In this document: positions 51,779 to 60,764 of the stretch, piece by piece
How the letters are laid out: every line of letters begins with the position of its first letter
Position numbering within the stretch: position 1 is the stretch's first letter
DNA from: JAFKFH01 sp017307375
Lineage (GTDB): Bacteria > Pseudomonadota > Alphaproteobacteria > Ferrovibrionales > Ferrovibrionaceae
Assembly (NCBI GenBank): GCA_965229335.1
Contig: OZ245874.1
Location: 5,394,001-5,458,000 of the forward strand
Direction of reading: 5' to 3'
Length of the DNA: 64,000 bases
Made by a program: the position numbers and the translations under genes
Notes under the pieces: model-generated
What the model was told of the DNA's origin: nothing
What the model saw: the letters and a program-made list of their open reading frames with translations, nothing else
The model's database searches: none

Positions 51779-52669
51779 ATGTCTCGCCTCGCCGAAATCG
51801 AACTTTTCGTCGCCCTGGCCGAGGAGGATGGCTTTTCCGCCGCCGCCCGCCGCCTGGGCCTGTCGCAGTCGGCGGTCAGCCGTGGCCTCAAACGGCTGGA
51901 GGACCGGATTGGAACCCGGCTGATCGCGCGGACCACCCGGCGAATGAACCTGACCGATTCCGGCCTCGCCTTCCTCGGTCGGTGCCGCCAGATCCTGGCC
52001 GACCTGGCCGAGGCCGAGGATGCGCTGGCCGCGGCCGCCGACCTGCCGCGCGGCCGGCTGCGTGTCTCCTGCGCCTCGGCCTTCGGCCGCCGCCATGTCG
52101 TGCCGTTGCTGCCCGGCTTCCGCCGGCTCTACCCCGGCATCGAGGTCGACCTGGAGTTGAACGACCGCTATGTCGATTTTGTCGGCGATGCCGTCGACCT
52201 GGCCATCCGCCTCGGCCCGCCCGACGGACAGGACCTGGCGGTCCGCCGCCTCGGCGAGGCGCGGCGGATCCTCTGCGCCGCGCCGGGTTATCTCGACGGA
52301 CGTCCGGTCCCGACGGCGCCGCGCGATCTCGCCCGGCACGAATGCCTGATCCTCAGCGTCTATGGCGGGCGCGATCGCTGGCGGTTCACCGCGGCCGACG
52401 GCGCGATCGCCACGACCCGGGTCGGCGGCGCGATCAGGTTGAACGATGCCGAGGCGCTGCGCATCGCGGCCCTCGCGGGCGGCGGCATCACCATCCTGCC
52501 CGACTATATCGCCGGGGAGGATCTGGCGGCCGGCCGCCTGGTCGAGGTCATGCCGGGCTGGCGCCTGCCGGCAGTGCCGATCTTCGTCGTGCTGCCCGAG
52601 CGCCGGCTGCAAAGCCGGCGGGTCCGCTGCTTCGTCGACCATCTCGCCGCGACGCTTCGCTTGCGCTAA
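51779..52669 (+). CDS. LysR-family regulator, divergent from nitroreductase
   Basis: A 296-residue LysR regulator. The HTH region is LVALAEEDGFSAAARRLG-like with LSQSAVSRGLKRLEDRIG at about residues 25-45. The substrate-binding domain begins LRVSCASAFGRRHVVPLLPG and is of the AaeR/DmlR type. It likely controls the divergent nitroreductase. It is followed after 30 bases by the CYTH-like gene, which may be part of its transcript. Confidence 0.9.
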   Translation: MSRLAEIELFVALAEEDGFSAAARRLGLSQSAVSRGLKRLEDRIGTRLIARTTRRMNLTDSGLAFLGRCRQILADLAEAEDALAAAADLPRGRLRVSCASAFGRRHVVPLLPGFRRLYPGIEVDLELNDRYVDFVGDAVDLAIRLGPPDGQDLAVRRLGEARRILCAAPGYLDGRPVPTAPRDLARHECLILSVYGGRDRWRFTAADGAIATTRVGGAIRLNDAEALRIAALAGGGITILPDYIAGEDLAAGRLVEVMPGWRLPAVPIFVVLPERRLQSRRVRCFVDHLAATLRLR

Positions 52670-52699
52670 CCTCGCGCCGACCGACTTTGGGGGAACGCC

Positions 52700-53536
52700 G
52701 TGGACGAACTGAACTACCGCGAATACAAGATCATCCTGACTGCCGACCGCTTCGAAGAAGGCAAGCACACCTTTGCCCGCTTCCGCGACATCGTCTTCGG
52801 TACCGCAAAGACGCTGAAAATCGGCCTGCTGAAGCCGCCTTCGGTCGATTTCCGGGTGCGCGAGGTCCGCTTCTTCGACACGCCGGACGGCGAGCTCTAC
52901 CGCAATCACTTCATCCTGCGGTTCCGACGCGGATTCACCAACTACTGGCCCGACGATGCGACCGAACTGGCGCTGAAATACCGCCACCCGGATTTCGCGA
53001 CGGCGCAGACGGTCGATCCCCGCGCCTTCCCGCAGGGGCCGCTCGACCGCATCAAGTTCAAGGAGGAGTTGCTGCCGCCCAAGGATGGCGGGGCGGGGAT
53101 CCGCTCGATCTACTCCCACAACCTGATCAGCCCGACCCTGCAGATCCCGGACGACCGGTCGTTCAAGTCGATGTCCCATTTCCTGCCGGCGCTGGCAGCG
53201 ATCAAGCTGCCGGCCAAGGCCGAGATCCTGCAGGTCGGCACGGTGGTCGAGGAAGTGTTGATGGAACTGGGCGAACTCGATTTCGGCGGCGGCATCAAGG
53301 CCAAGACCAACGTCGCGATCTGGCGCGACCGGGGCACGCACGAGATCCTGTGCGGCGAATATGCCTACCAGATCAAGTTCAAGAAGGGCTTCCCCGGCAA
53401 CGCCCCCGGCCTGAAGCTGTCGGAAAAGTTCCTCCAGCACCTGCAGATCGAGGCGCCCGAATGGATGCTGCGCGGGGTGACCAAGACCGCGCTGGTCTAT
53501 GCCCGCACCGGCGTCGGGGGCAAGGCCCATGAGTGA
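52700..53536 (+). CDS. CYTH-like (triphosphate tunnel) domain protein
   Basis: A 278-residue protein not matching a well-known gene. It starts MDELNYREYKIIL, recalling the ExK start of CYTH proteins. The block VREVRFFDTPDGELYRN with FILRFRRG closely follows the CYTH pattern of a DTPD turn before alternating basic strands. ELALKYR, IKFKEEL and EYAYQIKFK supply further charged strands for a tunnel. This suggests a triphosphatase-like or polyphosphate-binding fold. Start is a GTG with GGGGGA upstream. It overlaps the chromate transporter gene by 8 bases. Fold assignment is inference from pattern only. Confidence 0.55.
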   Translation: MDELNYREYKIILTADRFEEGKHTFARFRDIVFGTAKTLKIGLLKPPSVDFRVREVRFFDTPDGELYRNHFILRFRRGFTNYWPDDATELALKYRHPDFATAQTVDPRAFPQGPLDRIKFKEELLPPKDGGAGIRSIYSHNLISPTLQIPDDRSFKSMSHFLPALAAIKLPAKAEILQVGTVVEEVLMELGELDFGGGIKAKTNVAIWRDRGTHEILCGEYAYQIKFKKGFPGNAPGLKLSEKFLQHLQIEAPEWMLRGVTKTALVYARTGVGGKAHE

Positions 53537-54110
53537 GCGGCCGGCGCAGCGACCGCACGTCACGCTGTGGCGGATCTTCGCCGTATTCGGGCTGATCGGC
53601 GCGACCTCGTTCGGCGGCGGTGTCGTGGCCTATCTGCGCGCCCAGCTGGTCACGGCCACGGCTTGGCTCGACGACGGCGAATTCCTCGAACTGCTCGAGG
53701 TCAGCCAGACCCTGCCCGGGCTGAACGCGACGAACATGGCGGTGCTGGTCGGCGACAAACTGCGCGGCGTGCCCGGCGCGATCGCCGGCCTGATCGGCAT
53801 GATGCTGCCGGGCAGCCTGTTCATCGCGATGCTGGGGGCCGCCTATGCGACCTACGGCGGGACGCATGTGGTGACCGCGGTCCTGGGTGGCGTCGCCGCC
53901 GCGGCGGTGGGCGTGATGACGGCGGTGACCGTGCAACTCGGGCGCAAGCAGCTCGATCGCTGGAGCGACCTGGTGCTGGTCGCGCTGACGCTGATCGCGG
54001 TGTCGGGCTTCAAGCTGTCGCTGCTGACCGTGCTCGGCACCCTCGGTCCCGTGGCGGTGCTGCTGCACTGGCCGCACAAGGCCCGCGCCGCCGGGGAAAC
54101 CCGGCCGTGA
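53529..54110 (+). CDS. Chromate transporter family, first short subunit
   Basis: A 193-residue membrane protein equal to one half of ChrA. It has the hallmark GATSFGGGVVAYLRA near residue 25 and SQTLPGLNATNMAVLVG near 60, followed by several helices. Short ChrA halves come in adjacent pairs that form heterodimers and export chromate or related anions; some paralogues have other substrates. The ATG lies inside the end of the CYTH-like gene and the stop overlaps the start of the second half (GTGA). Confidence 0.85.
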   Translation: MSERPAQRPHVTLWRIFAVFGLIGATSFGGGVVAYLRAQLVTATAWLDDGEFLELLEVSQTLPGLNATNMAVLVGDKLRGVPGAIAGLIGMMLPGSLFIAMLGAAYATYGGTHVVTAVLGGVAAAAVGVMTAVTVQLGRKQLDRWSDLVLVALTLIAVSGFKLSLLTVLGTLGPVAVLLHWPHKARAAGETRP

Positions 54111-54628
54111 ACGACCTTTCCCTGTTGATCCGCGCCTTCGCCGTCCTGTCGCTGCTTGCCGTGGGTGGCGGTTCGGCGATCCTGCCGGAAATGAAGCATG
54201 TCGTCGTCGACCAGTATCACTGGATCACGGCCGACGATTTCGACGACATCTACAGCCTGGGCCAGATGGCGCCGGGGCCCAACATGCTGATGGTGTCGCT
54301 GATCGGCGACAAGGTCGCGGGCATCGTCGGCGGCTTCGCCGTGCTGATCGCCTTTTTCCTGCCGGCCTCGGTGCTGACGCTGGTATCCGGCCGGCTGTGG
54401 GAGCATTTCAAGGCCGCCCCGGCGCGCGAGGCGCTGCGTCGCGGCCTTGCCCCGATCACCATCGGGCTGATGCTGTCGGGCGCCGTCTCGATCGCCCGGA
54501 CGGCGATCGACGGCTGGCAGACCGCGGCGATGGCCGCGGTCGTCCTGGCCATCCTGCTCTGGCGCAGCCTCAACCCCCTATGGCTAATCGCCGCAGCCGG
54601 GCTGATCGGCTGGCTGACGCTCGGCTGA
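54107..54628 (+). CDS. Chromate transporter family, second short subunit
   Basis: A 173-residue membrane protein, the other ChrA half, with LLAVGGGSAILPEMKH near residue 15 and SLGQMAPGPNMLMVSLIG near 50. It starts at a GTG overlapping the stop of the first half. Both halves carry the glycine-rich and proline-glycine motifs expected of an inverted pair. Its 3' end overlaps the end of the convergent MocR gene by 45 bases. Confidence 0.87.
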   Translation: MNDLSLLIRAFAVLSLLAVGGGSAILPEMKHVVVDQYHWITADDFDDIYSLGQMAPGPNMLMVSLIGDKVAGIVGGFAVLIAFFLPASVLTLVSGRLWEHFKAAPAREALRRGLAPITIGLMLSGAVSIARTAIDGWQTAAMAAVVLAILLWRSLNPLWLIAAAGLIGWLTLG

Positions 54629-56080
54629 AGCGAGCACGGCGCCCAGCCGGCGGGCGGCATCGGCGATCCCGGCCGGCTCGAAGGCGCCGAAGCCGAGCAC
54701 CAGGCCGCTGAGGTCGCTCCGTTTCACCGCATAGCGCGACAACGGCACTGCGGTTATGCCGGCCGCCAGCGCCGCCGCGGCAACGGCACGATCGTCGAAG
54801 CCGCCGGCCAGCCGGCAGGCGACGTCCAGGCCGGCCATGATCGGCGGCACGACCAGCCGCCCGGCCCACTCGCGCCGGCCGGCAGCGGCGAAGGCAGCGG
54901 CACGCTCGGCATAGAGCATGCGCATGCGCCGGACGTGGCGGGCGAAATGTCCTTCGGCCATGAATGCGGCAAGCGTGGCCTGCGTCGCCTGTGGCTGGTG
55001 CCGCGCGGTCAGCGACAAGGCGTCGGCAAAGTCCGGCGCCAGCGCCCGCGGCAGGACGGCGTAGGCGAGCCGAAGACCAGGAAACATCAGCTTGGAGAAC
55101 GTGCCGGCATGGATGACCCGATCGCCACCGTCCAGGCTTTTCAACGCCGGCAGCGGGCGATCGGCAAAACGGTGCTCGGCATCGTAATCGTCGTCGAAGA
55201 CATAGGCGCCGGCCGCGCCCGCCCAGCGCAGCAGGGCCAGGCGGCGGTCGAGCGAAAGGACATGGCCGAGCGGCGCATGCCGTCCCGCCGTGAGATGGAC
55301 GAGGCGCGCCTCCGGTGCCCGCACCATCCCGGCCGCAACGTCGAGTCCCTGGCCGTCGACCTCGACGGCCACAAGCTGCGCCCCGGCGGCCTGCAGCACC
55401 TGCCGCGCCGCGGGATAGCCGGGATCCTCGACCCACGCGGCATCGCCAGGCGCCAGGATCAGGCGGGCCACGAGGTCGAGCGCCTGCTGCACGCTGGCAA
55501 CGATCGCCACCTGCCCGACATCGCATTCGACGCCGCGGGCAAGCGCCAGGTGATCCCGGATCGCGATCCGCAGCGGCAGATAGCCGACGCCGTCGATCTC
55601 GCCCAGCAGCGCAGTGCCCAAGCGCCGTGCCTCGCGCCCGGCCAGCCGGGTCCACAGTGCCAGCGGAAACGCGGCGAGGTCGGGCAGGCTGGCGCGGAAC
55701 GGGCGGACCGGCGCGGTCGCCCCGGCGAACGGGCTGCGGGCGAACCGCGCCGCGCATCCGGGCAGCGCAGCCGGCGGCGGTTCGCTCGCCGGGCGCACGG
55801 CCAACAGATCGTCGGGCAGGTCCCGGGCGACGAAGGTGCCTCGCCCGGTCGCGCCGACCACATAACCCTCGGCGGCAAGCTGCTCGTAGGCGGCGACCAC
55901 GGTGCCGCGCGCGACGCCCTGCTGGCGGGCAAGGTCGCGACTGGCCGGCAGGCGTGTCCCGGGCTTCAACCGGCCGCTGAGGATCGCCCGGCGCAGCGCT
56001 TCATGCAGCCAAGCCCCGCGCGCCATGCCCGGCGGCGGGCTGCCCAGGGCAAGAACGGCTTCGGCGGCGGCGCGACCCAT
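54584..56080 (-). CDS. MocR-family regulator (GntR HTH fused to aminotransferase)
   Basis: A 498-residue protein. The N-terminal GntR winged helix (about 20-90) has LHEALRRAILSGRLKPGTRL and RQQGVARGTVVAAYEQLAAE. The C-terminal type I aminotransferase-like domain has the PLP lysine in IHAGTFSKLMFPGLRLAY. MocR proteins such as PdxR and GabR sense PLP or PLP adducts. It is divergent from the SnoaL-like/AhpD-like pair and probably controls them. The ATG at 56080 is used because the HTH follows within 20 residues. It overlaps the chromate transporter gene tail-to-tail. Confidence 0.88.
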   Translation of the reverse strand: MGRAAAEAVLALGSPPPGMARGAWLHEALRRAILSGRLKPGTRLPASRDLARQQGVARGTVVAAYEQLAAEGYVVGATGRGTFVARDLPDDLLAVRPASEPPPAALPGCAARFARSPFAGATAPVRPFRASLPDLAAFPLALWTRLAGREARRLGTALLGEIDGVGYLPLRIAIRDHLALARGVECDVGQVAIVASVQQALDLVARLILAPGDAAWVEDPGYPAARQVLQAAGAQLVAVEVDGQGLDVAAGMVRAPEARLVHLTAGRHAPLGHVLSLDRRLALLRWAGAAGAYVFDDDYDAEHRFADRPLPALKSLDGGDRVIHAGTFSKLMFPGLRLAYAVLPRALAPDFADALSLTARHQPQATQATLAAFMAEGHFARHVRRMRMLYAERAAAFAAAGRREWAGRLVVPPIMAGLDVACRLAGGFDDRAVAAAALAAGITAVPLSRYAVKRSDLSGLVLGFGAFEPAGIADAARRLGAVLASAERQPADQPGCGD

Positions 56081-56179
56081 GCCCCAGTGTAAATGGACCA
56101 AGTCGATTCTGATAAATGGATCTTCTGACTGATCCAGGATCAGTCGATGGTCGGGATCGCTCAGACAAGGAGAGGGACC
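56081..56179. promoter_or_regulatory. MocR divergent operator region
   Basis: Two signals stand out. TAAATGGA is repeated directly at 56090-56097 and 56113-56120, 23 bases apart, about two helical turns, as MocR proteins favour. A perfect palindrome GACTGATCCAGGATCAGTC covers 56127-56145. The ribosome binding site AAGGAGAGGG follows for the rightward gene. Confidence 0.6.
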
Positions 56180-56617
56180 ATGAACCATCCGCTGCAACCG
56201 CTGCTGCACCGCCATCTGGCGGCCGAGAACGCCCATGATCTGCCGGGTACGCTGGCGACACTGCATCCCGACTGCCTGTTCGAGGATGTCGCCACCGGCC
56301 AGACCTGGCATGGCCATGCAGGCGCCGCGGCCCATTACCTGCACTGGTGGAACGCGTTTGGCGTTACCGTCTCGCGCGAGGCGCAGGACCGCTCCTTCTG
56401 GTGCGAGGACGGGTCCTGCGTCAGCCAGGCGACCTTTTCCGGCCGCCATGTCGGCGACTTCTTCGGCCTGGCGCCGACGGGGCGCGACATCTCCTTCCGC
56501 TTCGCCGTCTTCATCGGCTTTCGCGACGGGCTGATGCTGAGCGAGCGCTTCTACTACGATCTGGCCGGCCTGACGCGCCAGCTCGGCGCGACGGGCCTGC
56601 CCGCCCTCGCCGCCTGA
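56180..56617 (+). CDS. SnoaL-like ester cyclase-family protein
   Basis: A 145-residue protein of the NTF2-like/SnoaL polyketide-cyclase type. It has the pattern HLAAENAHDLPGTLATLHPD near the start and HYLHWWNAFG and SFRFAVFIGF later, forming the cone-shaped pocket. Function is unknown; such proteins act as small isomerases, hydrolases or binding pockets. It has a strong AAGGAGAGGG ribosome binding site and is the first gene of a probable pair with the AhpD-like gene, 27 bases downstream. Confidence 0.75.
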   Translation: MNHPLQPLLHRHLAAENAHDLPGTLATLHPDCLFEDVATGQTWHGHAGAAAHYLHWWNAFGVTVSREAQDRSFWCEDGSCVSQATFSGRHVGDFFGLAPTGRDISFRFAVFIGFRDGLMLSERFYYDLAGLTRQLGATGLPALAA

Positions 56618-56644
56618 ACGCCGTCCCCGAACGCAGGAGCAACC

Positions 56645-57085
56645 ATGGAACAACGCCTCGATCTCGCCCGGACCGCCCCGGGCATCATGACGACGATGCG
56701 CAAGCTGACCGCCCATGTCCATGACGGCCCGATCGAGCCGCGGCTGCTGGAACTGGTCATGGTCCGCGCCTCGCAGATCAATGGCTGCGCCTTCTGCATC
56801 GCCATGCATGTCCGTGCCGCCATCGAGGCCGGCGAAAATGCCGGCCGGCTTCACCTGCTGCCGGCCTGGCGCGAGGCACCGGGCTTTTCGCCGCGCGAGC
56901 GTGCGGCCCTGGCGTGGACCGAGGCGCTGACCAGGTTGGGCGAGCATGGCGTGCCCGATGAAGTCTATGCCGCAGCCGTGACCGAGTTCGGCGAGGCCGA
57001 CCTTGCCGAACTGTCGCTGGCCGTCGTCACCATCAACGGCTGGAACAGGTTGATGATCGCCTTTCGCGTGCCGCCGCGCGGTTAG
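56645..57085 (+). CDS. AhpD-like / carboxymuconolactone decarboxylase family protein
   Basis: A 146-residue helical protein. The active-site-like motif QINGCAFCIAMHVRAA contains the CxxC-plus-histidine set of AhpD alkylhydroperoxidase relatives, so a redox role is likely. It follows the SnoaL-like gene by 27 bases. Their shared MocR control suggests a joint response, for example to an oxidised or aldehyde compound; this is inference. Its stop overlaps the convergent TPR gene by 4 bases. Confidence 0.82.
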   Translation: MEQRLDLARTAPGIMTTMRKLTAHVHDGPIEPRLLELVMVRASQINGCAFCIAMHVRAAIEAGENAGRLHLLPAWREAPGFSPRERAALAWTEALTRLGEHGVPDEVYAAAVTEFGEADLAELSLAVVTINGWNRLMIAFRVPPRG

Positions 57086-57573
57086 GAGGACTGGCCCCGG
57101 GCCTTGGCGAGGGCCGAAGTCAGCTCGGCGCGCTCAGGACAGCCGGAGGGGCAGAGGCGGCTGAGCGTCGCCAGCTGCTCCTCCGCCTTCGGCAGATCGC
57201 CCATCTGAATGTAGAGTTCGCCAAGATATTCGCGCGCACCCCTGTGATTCGGATTATTCTGCAGCGCAGCCTGGTAATACCCCAGCGACTTTTCCCTGTT
57301 GCCCAGCTTGCGGTGGGCATAACCCAGATAGTTCAGCGCATCGGCATTCCTGGGCTGCTGGGTCACCACGTTCTCCAGCAGGGTGACGGCATCCTGGTAG
57401 CGGCCGGCATTGATCGCCTTGACGGCGGTATCGTACTCGGCGCTCCACCCGGTGGCGGGCTTGGGCTGGAAGGCGTCGGACGTGCCGCCGGCCGCCCGAG
57501 CCGGGGCGGCGGCAAGCAGGGCGCCGGTCATCAGGGCACCGGTGATCAGGATGGTGGCGGTGAGGCGCAGCAT
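57082..57573 (-). CDS. Secreted or periplasmic TPR-repeat protein
   Basis: A 163-residue protein with a Sec signal peptide (cleavage after APARA, about residue 27) and three TPR motifs (for example ADALNYLGYAHRKLGNREKS and GAREYLGELYIQMGDLPKAE). TPRs mediate protein contacts; no enzyme motif is seen. It sits alone on the minus strand between rightward genes, sharing 4 bases with the AhpD-like stop. Confidence 0.82.
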   Translation of the reverse strand: MLRLTATILITGALMTGALLAAAPARAAGGTSDAFQPKPATGWSAEYDTAVKAINAGRYQDAVTLLENVVTQQPRNADALNYLGYAHRKLGNREKSLGYYQAALQNNPNHRGAREYLGELYIQMGDLPKAEEQLATLSRLCPSGCPERAELTSALAKARGQSS

Positions 57574-57663
57574 CGAAAGCTCCCATGCTTCAGGGCGGTG
57601 CCGCCGGTGGCGTTGCCAGAAGCGACCGGAGCCACTATAGCATCGCCCGGGTCAGGAGCGACG

Positions 57664-58494
57664 ATGATGAGCGAGCTTGCCGAGTTGACAACTTCGTGTG
57701 CCACGCCGCCGCAGCCGCGGACGTTCCGCTCGGCCAACTGGGTCGGCATGTGGACGCTCTACCAGAAGGAAGTCCACCGCTTCCTGAAGGTCGGCACCCA
57801 GACCGTGCTGGCACCGATCGTCACCACCCTGCTGTTCCTTGCGGTTTTTGCCCTGGCGCTGAAAAGCGCCGATGCCCGGGTCGACGGCATCCCCTTCGTG
57901 ACCTTCATCGCCCCGGGCCTGATCATGATGGCGATCGCCCAGAACGCCTTCGCCAATACCTCGTCCTCGGTGATGATCTCGAAGGTCCAGGGCAATATCG
58001 TCGATGTGCTGATGCCGCCGCTGAGTTCGGCCGAACTGCTGATCGCCTTCGCTGCCGGCGGGGTCACCCGCGGGCTGGTGGTCGGGCTGTCGACCGGGCT
58101 GGCGATGTGGATCTTCGTGCCGATCTCCATCAGCTCGGTCATCGTGGTCGCCTACTATGCCTTCGCCGCCTCGCTGATGCTGGCGCTGCTGGGGCTGATC
58201 GGCGGGCTGTGGTCGGAGAAGTTCGACCACCTGGCGGCGCTGACCAATTTCGTGATCACGCCGCTGGCCTTCCTTTCCGGCACCTTCTACTCGGTCGAGC
58301 ATCTCCCCGGAATTTTCTATACGATCAGCCACGTGAACCCGTTCTTCTTCATGATCGACGGCTTCCGCGCCGGTTTCATCGGCCGCTCGGACGCACCGCT
58401 GGCGATCGGTGCCGCGGTGCTTGCCGGCATCGACCTGGTGCTGGCGGTCGGCTGCTACCTGCTGCTCAAGAGCGGCTGGCGGTTGAAGGCATGA
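57664..58494 (+). CDS. ABC-2 type transporter permease
   Basis: A 276-residue membrane protein with about six helices. It has the ABC-2 start MWTLYQKEVHRFLKV, ANTSSSVMISKVQGNIVDVL and the C-terminal PLAFLSGTFYSVEHLPGIFY of NodJ/KpsM-type exporters. No ATPase gene is adjacent, so its partner must be elsewhere. It starts at the ATG at 57664 or 57667, with GGAG just upstream. It overlaps the lipoprotein gene by 4 bases (ATGA) and so starts an operon with asnB-like and kdtA genes. It likely exports a polysaccharide, lipid or drug. Confidence 0.88.
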   Translation: MMSELAELTTSCATPPQPRTFRSANWVGMWTLYQKEVHRFLKVGTQTVLAPIVTTLLFLAVFALALKSADARVDGIPFVTFIAPGLIMMAIAQNAFANTSSSVMISKVQGNIVDVLMPPLSSAELLIAFAAGGVTRGLVVGLSTGLAMWIFVPISISSVIVVAYYAFAASLMLALLGLIGGLWSEKFDHLAALTNFVITPLAFLSGTFYSVEHLPGIFYTISHVNPFFFMIDGFRAGFIGRSDAPLAIGAAVLAGIDLVLAVGCYLLLKSGWRLKA

Positions 58495-58820
58495 GGGGCG
58501 CGATCCCGGCCCTGCTGGTGCTGCTGGCCACAGGATGTGCCGGGCCGTCGCAGTTCGACGCCTATGTCATCCCGGCCGGCAACGGCATGACCAGCAAGAG
58601 CCAGATCTCGATCTGCTATTCGAGCGCCTTGAATGCGCCCGAGGATATCCGCGCCCTGGTCGCGCAGGATTGCGAGGAACCGAAGCTGACGGTCAATGAG
58701 CGCAATCTCGGCGTCTGTCCGCTGGCGACACCCAGCCTCGCGACCTATACCTGCGCGCGCGTCAATCCCGACCTGCTGGGCCAGCGCGCGCCGATGCCGC
58801 TGCGTCCGCTGAAGAACTGA
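58491..58820 (+). CDS. Small lipoprotein of unknown function
   Basis: A 109-residue lipoprotein; the signal peptide ends in LLVLLATGCAG with the lipidated cysteine near residue 16. Several cysteines follow (SICYSS, QDCEEP, GVCPLA, YTCARV). No known domain is recognised. Its ATG overlaps the permease stop and asnB-like follows after 15 bases, so it belongs to the same envelope operon. Confidence 0.75.
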   Translation: MRGAIPALLVLLATGCAGPSQFDAYVIPAGNGMTSKSQISICYSSALNAPEDIRALVAQDCEEPKLTVNERNLGVCPLATPSLATYTCARVNPDLLGQRAPMPLRPLKN

Positions 58821-58835
58821 CGGGAACAGGCGCCC

Positions 58836-60764
58836 ATGTGCGGCATCGCCGGCCTGCTCGACGTCAACCACGGCGGTTCCGCCGCCGCCCTGCTCGGCCG
58901 CGTGCGGGCGATGACCTCGGCCATCGCCCATCGCGGCCCCGACGGCGACGGCCACTGGGTCGAACCCGAAGGCGGTATCGCGCTGGGCCACCGCCGCCTC
59001 GCCATCATCGACCTGAGCGCGGCGGGCCGCCAGCCGATGGGCTCGGCCGACGGCCGGCTGGTCATCACCTATAACGGGGAAATCTTCAATTTCCTCGAAC
59101 TCCGCGCCGAGCTCGAGGGCCAGGGCGTCCGCTTCAAGGGCCATTCCGATACCGAGGTGATCATCGAGGCCTGCGCCCTGTGGGGCATCGGCCCGACCAT
59201 CCGGCGGCTGATCGGCATGTTCGCGATCGCGATCTGGGAAACCCGCACCCACCGCCTGCACCTGATCCGCGATCGCCTCGGCATCAAGCCGCTCTACTGG
59301 GGCTGGCAGTCCGGCGTGCTGCTGTTCGGTTCGACCCCGAAGGCCCTGGCCGCCGATCCGGCCTTCGAGCGGCGCATCGACCGCGACGCGCTCGCGGCAT
59401 CGCTGCACTACAACTACATCCCCGCGCCCCGCTCCGCCTGGCTCGGCGTCGAGAAGCTGCGCCAGGGTCACCACCTGACCGTCCATGCCGACGGCCGGGT
59501 CGAACAGGATTGCTACTGGGATCTCGACGGCGTCGCCGCCACCGGCATCGCCAACCGCCTCGACGAGGACGACGAGACGGTGGTCGAACGTTTCCATCAT
59601 CTGATCGCCGACGCGGTCAAGCGGCGCATGGTGGCCGACGTACCGCTCGGCGCCTTCCTGTCGGGCGGCATCGACAGCTCGACCGTCGTGGCGCTGATGC
59701 AGGCCCAGTCGGCGAAGCGCGTCAAGACCTTCACGATCGCCTGGGAAGATGCCCAGTACAGCGAGGCGGCGGAGGCGCGCGCCATTGCCGCCCATCTCGG
59801 CACCGACCATCACGAGATACCGGTCTCGCCGGCCGATGCGCTGGCGCTGATCCCGCAACTGGCCGAGTGGTACGACGAGCCGTTCGCCGATGCCTCGATG
59901 ATCCCGTCGGTCGTGGTCTCGGCGGCGGCGCGGCGGCATGTGACGGTCGCCTTGTCGGGCGACGGCGGCGACGAGGTGTTCGCCGGCTACACCCGCTATC
60001 AGCTCGGCCCCCGCGTCGACCGTGCGATCGGCTGGGTGCCGCGTTTTGCCCGCCGCGGGATCGGCGCCGTCGCCGGTGCGGTGCCGCCCGCCGCCTGGGA
60101 CCTCGCCTTCACCATGGTGCCGGCCGATCGCCGCCCGCGCCTGGCCGGTGACCGGCTGCACAAGCTGGCCCGCGCCATCGATTACGAGGATGTCGACGGC
60201 TTCTACGGCCGGCTGGTCAGCCAGTGGGCCAATCCCGACCAGCTGATGCCGGGGACCGCCCCGCCGCCACCGCCCGGTGCCGGGCGCGCCTTCCGCCCGT
60301 TCGATTTCGCCGAACGGATGCAGTGGCTGGACCAGGCGACCTACCTGCCCGACGACATCCTGGCCAAGGTCGACCGCGCGACGATGGCGGTGGGGCTGGA
60401 GGGCCGCGTGCCGCTGCTCGACCACCGCGTGGTCGAACTGGCCTGGCGCCTGCCGGCGGCCCAGCGCCAGCGCGACGGTCGCGGCAAGTGGATCCTGCGC
60501 CAGATCCTGGCCCGACATGTGCCGACCTCACTGACCGAGCGGCCCAAGATGGGCTTCGCCATGCCGCTCGACAGCTGGCTGCGCGGGCCGCTGGCCGACT
60601 GGGCGGCCGAACTGCTGCGGCCCGAGGCGCTGGAACGCGACGGCATGTTCGTCGCCGCGCCGATCGTCAAGCTGTGGAATGCCCACCGCCGCGGGCGGCG
60701 CAATGGCCAATACGCCTTGTGGAGCGTGCTGATGATCCAGGCCTGGCGCGCCCAATGGGCCTGA
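58836..60764 (+). CDS. Asparagine synthase-like amidotransferase
   Basis: A 642-residue AsnB-type enzyme. The nucleophile is Cys2 in MCGIAGLLD, followed by HRGPDGDG. The synthetase domain has GAFLSGGIDSSTVVALM (PPi loop) and ALSGDGGDEVFAGYTRY. It uses glutamine ammonia to amidate a carboxylate. Sitting between a lipoprotein and kdtA, it more likely amidates a sugar or other envelope acid than free aspartate. The 10-base overlap with kdtA supports joint expression. Confidence 0.88.
   Translation: MCGIAGLLDVNHGGSAAALLGRVRAMTSAIAHRGPDGDGHWVEPEGGIALGHRRLAIIDLSAAGRQPMGSADGRLVITYNGEIFNFLELRAELEGQGVRFKGHSDTEVIIEACALWGIGPTIRRLIGMFAIAIWETRTHRLHLIRDRLGIKPLYWGWQSGVLLFGSTPKALAADPAFERRIDRDALAASLHYNYIPAPRSAWLGVEKLRQGHHLTVHADGRVEQDCYWDLDGVAATGIANRLDEDDETVVERFHHLIADAVKRRMVADVPLGAFLSGGIDSSTVVALMQAQSAKRVKTFTIAWEDAQYSEAAEARAIAAHLGTDHHEIPVSPADALALIPQLAEWYDEPFADASMIPSVVVSAAARRHVTVALSGDGGDEVFAGYTRYQLGPRVDRAIGWVPRFARRGIGAVAGAVPPAAWDLAFTMVPADRRPRLAGDRLHKLARAIDYEDVDGFYGRLVSQWANPDQLMPGTAPPPPPGAGRAFRPFDFAERMQWLDQATYLPDDILAKVDRATMAVGLEGRVPLLDHRVVELAWRLPAAQRQRDGRGKWILRQILARHVPTSLTERPKMGFAMPLDSWLRGPLADWAAELLRPEALERDGMFVAAPIVKLWNAHRRGRRNGQYALWSVLMIQAWRAQWA

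Noticed and set aside
56081..56947. An N-terminal extension of about 289 residues on the MocR protein
   Set aside because: It is antisense to the SnoaL-like and AhpD-like genes. The GntR HTH starts just after the ATG at 56080.
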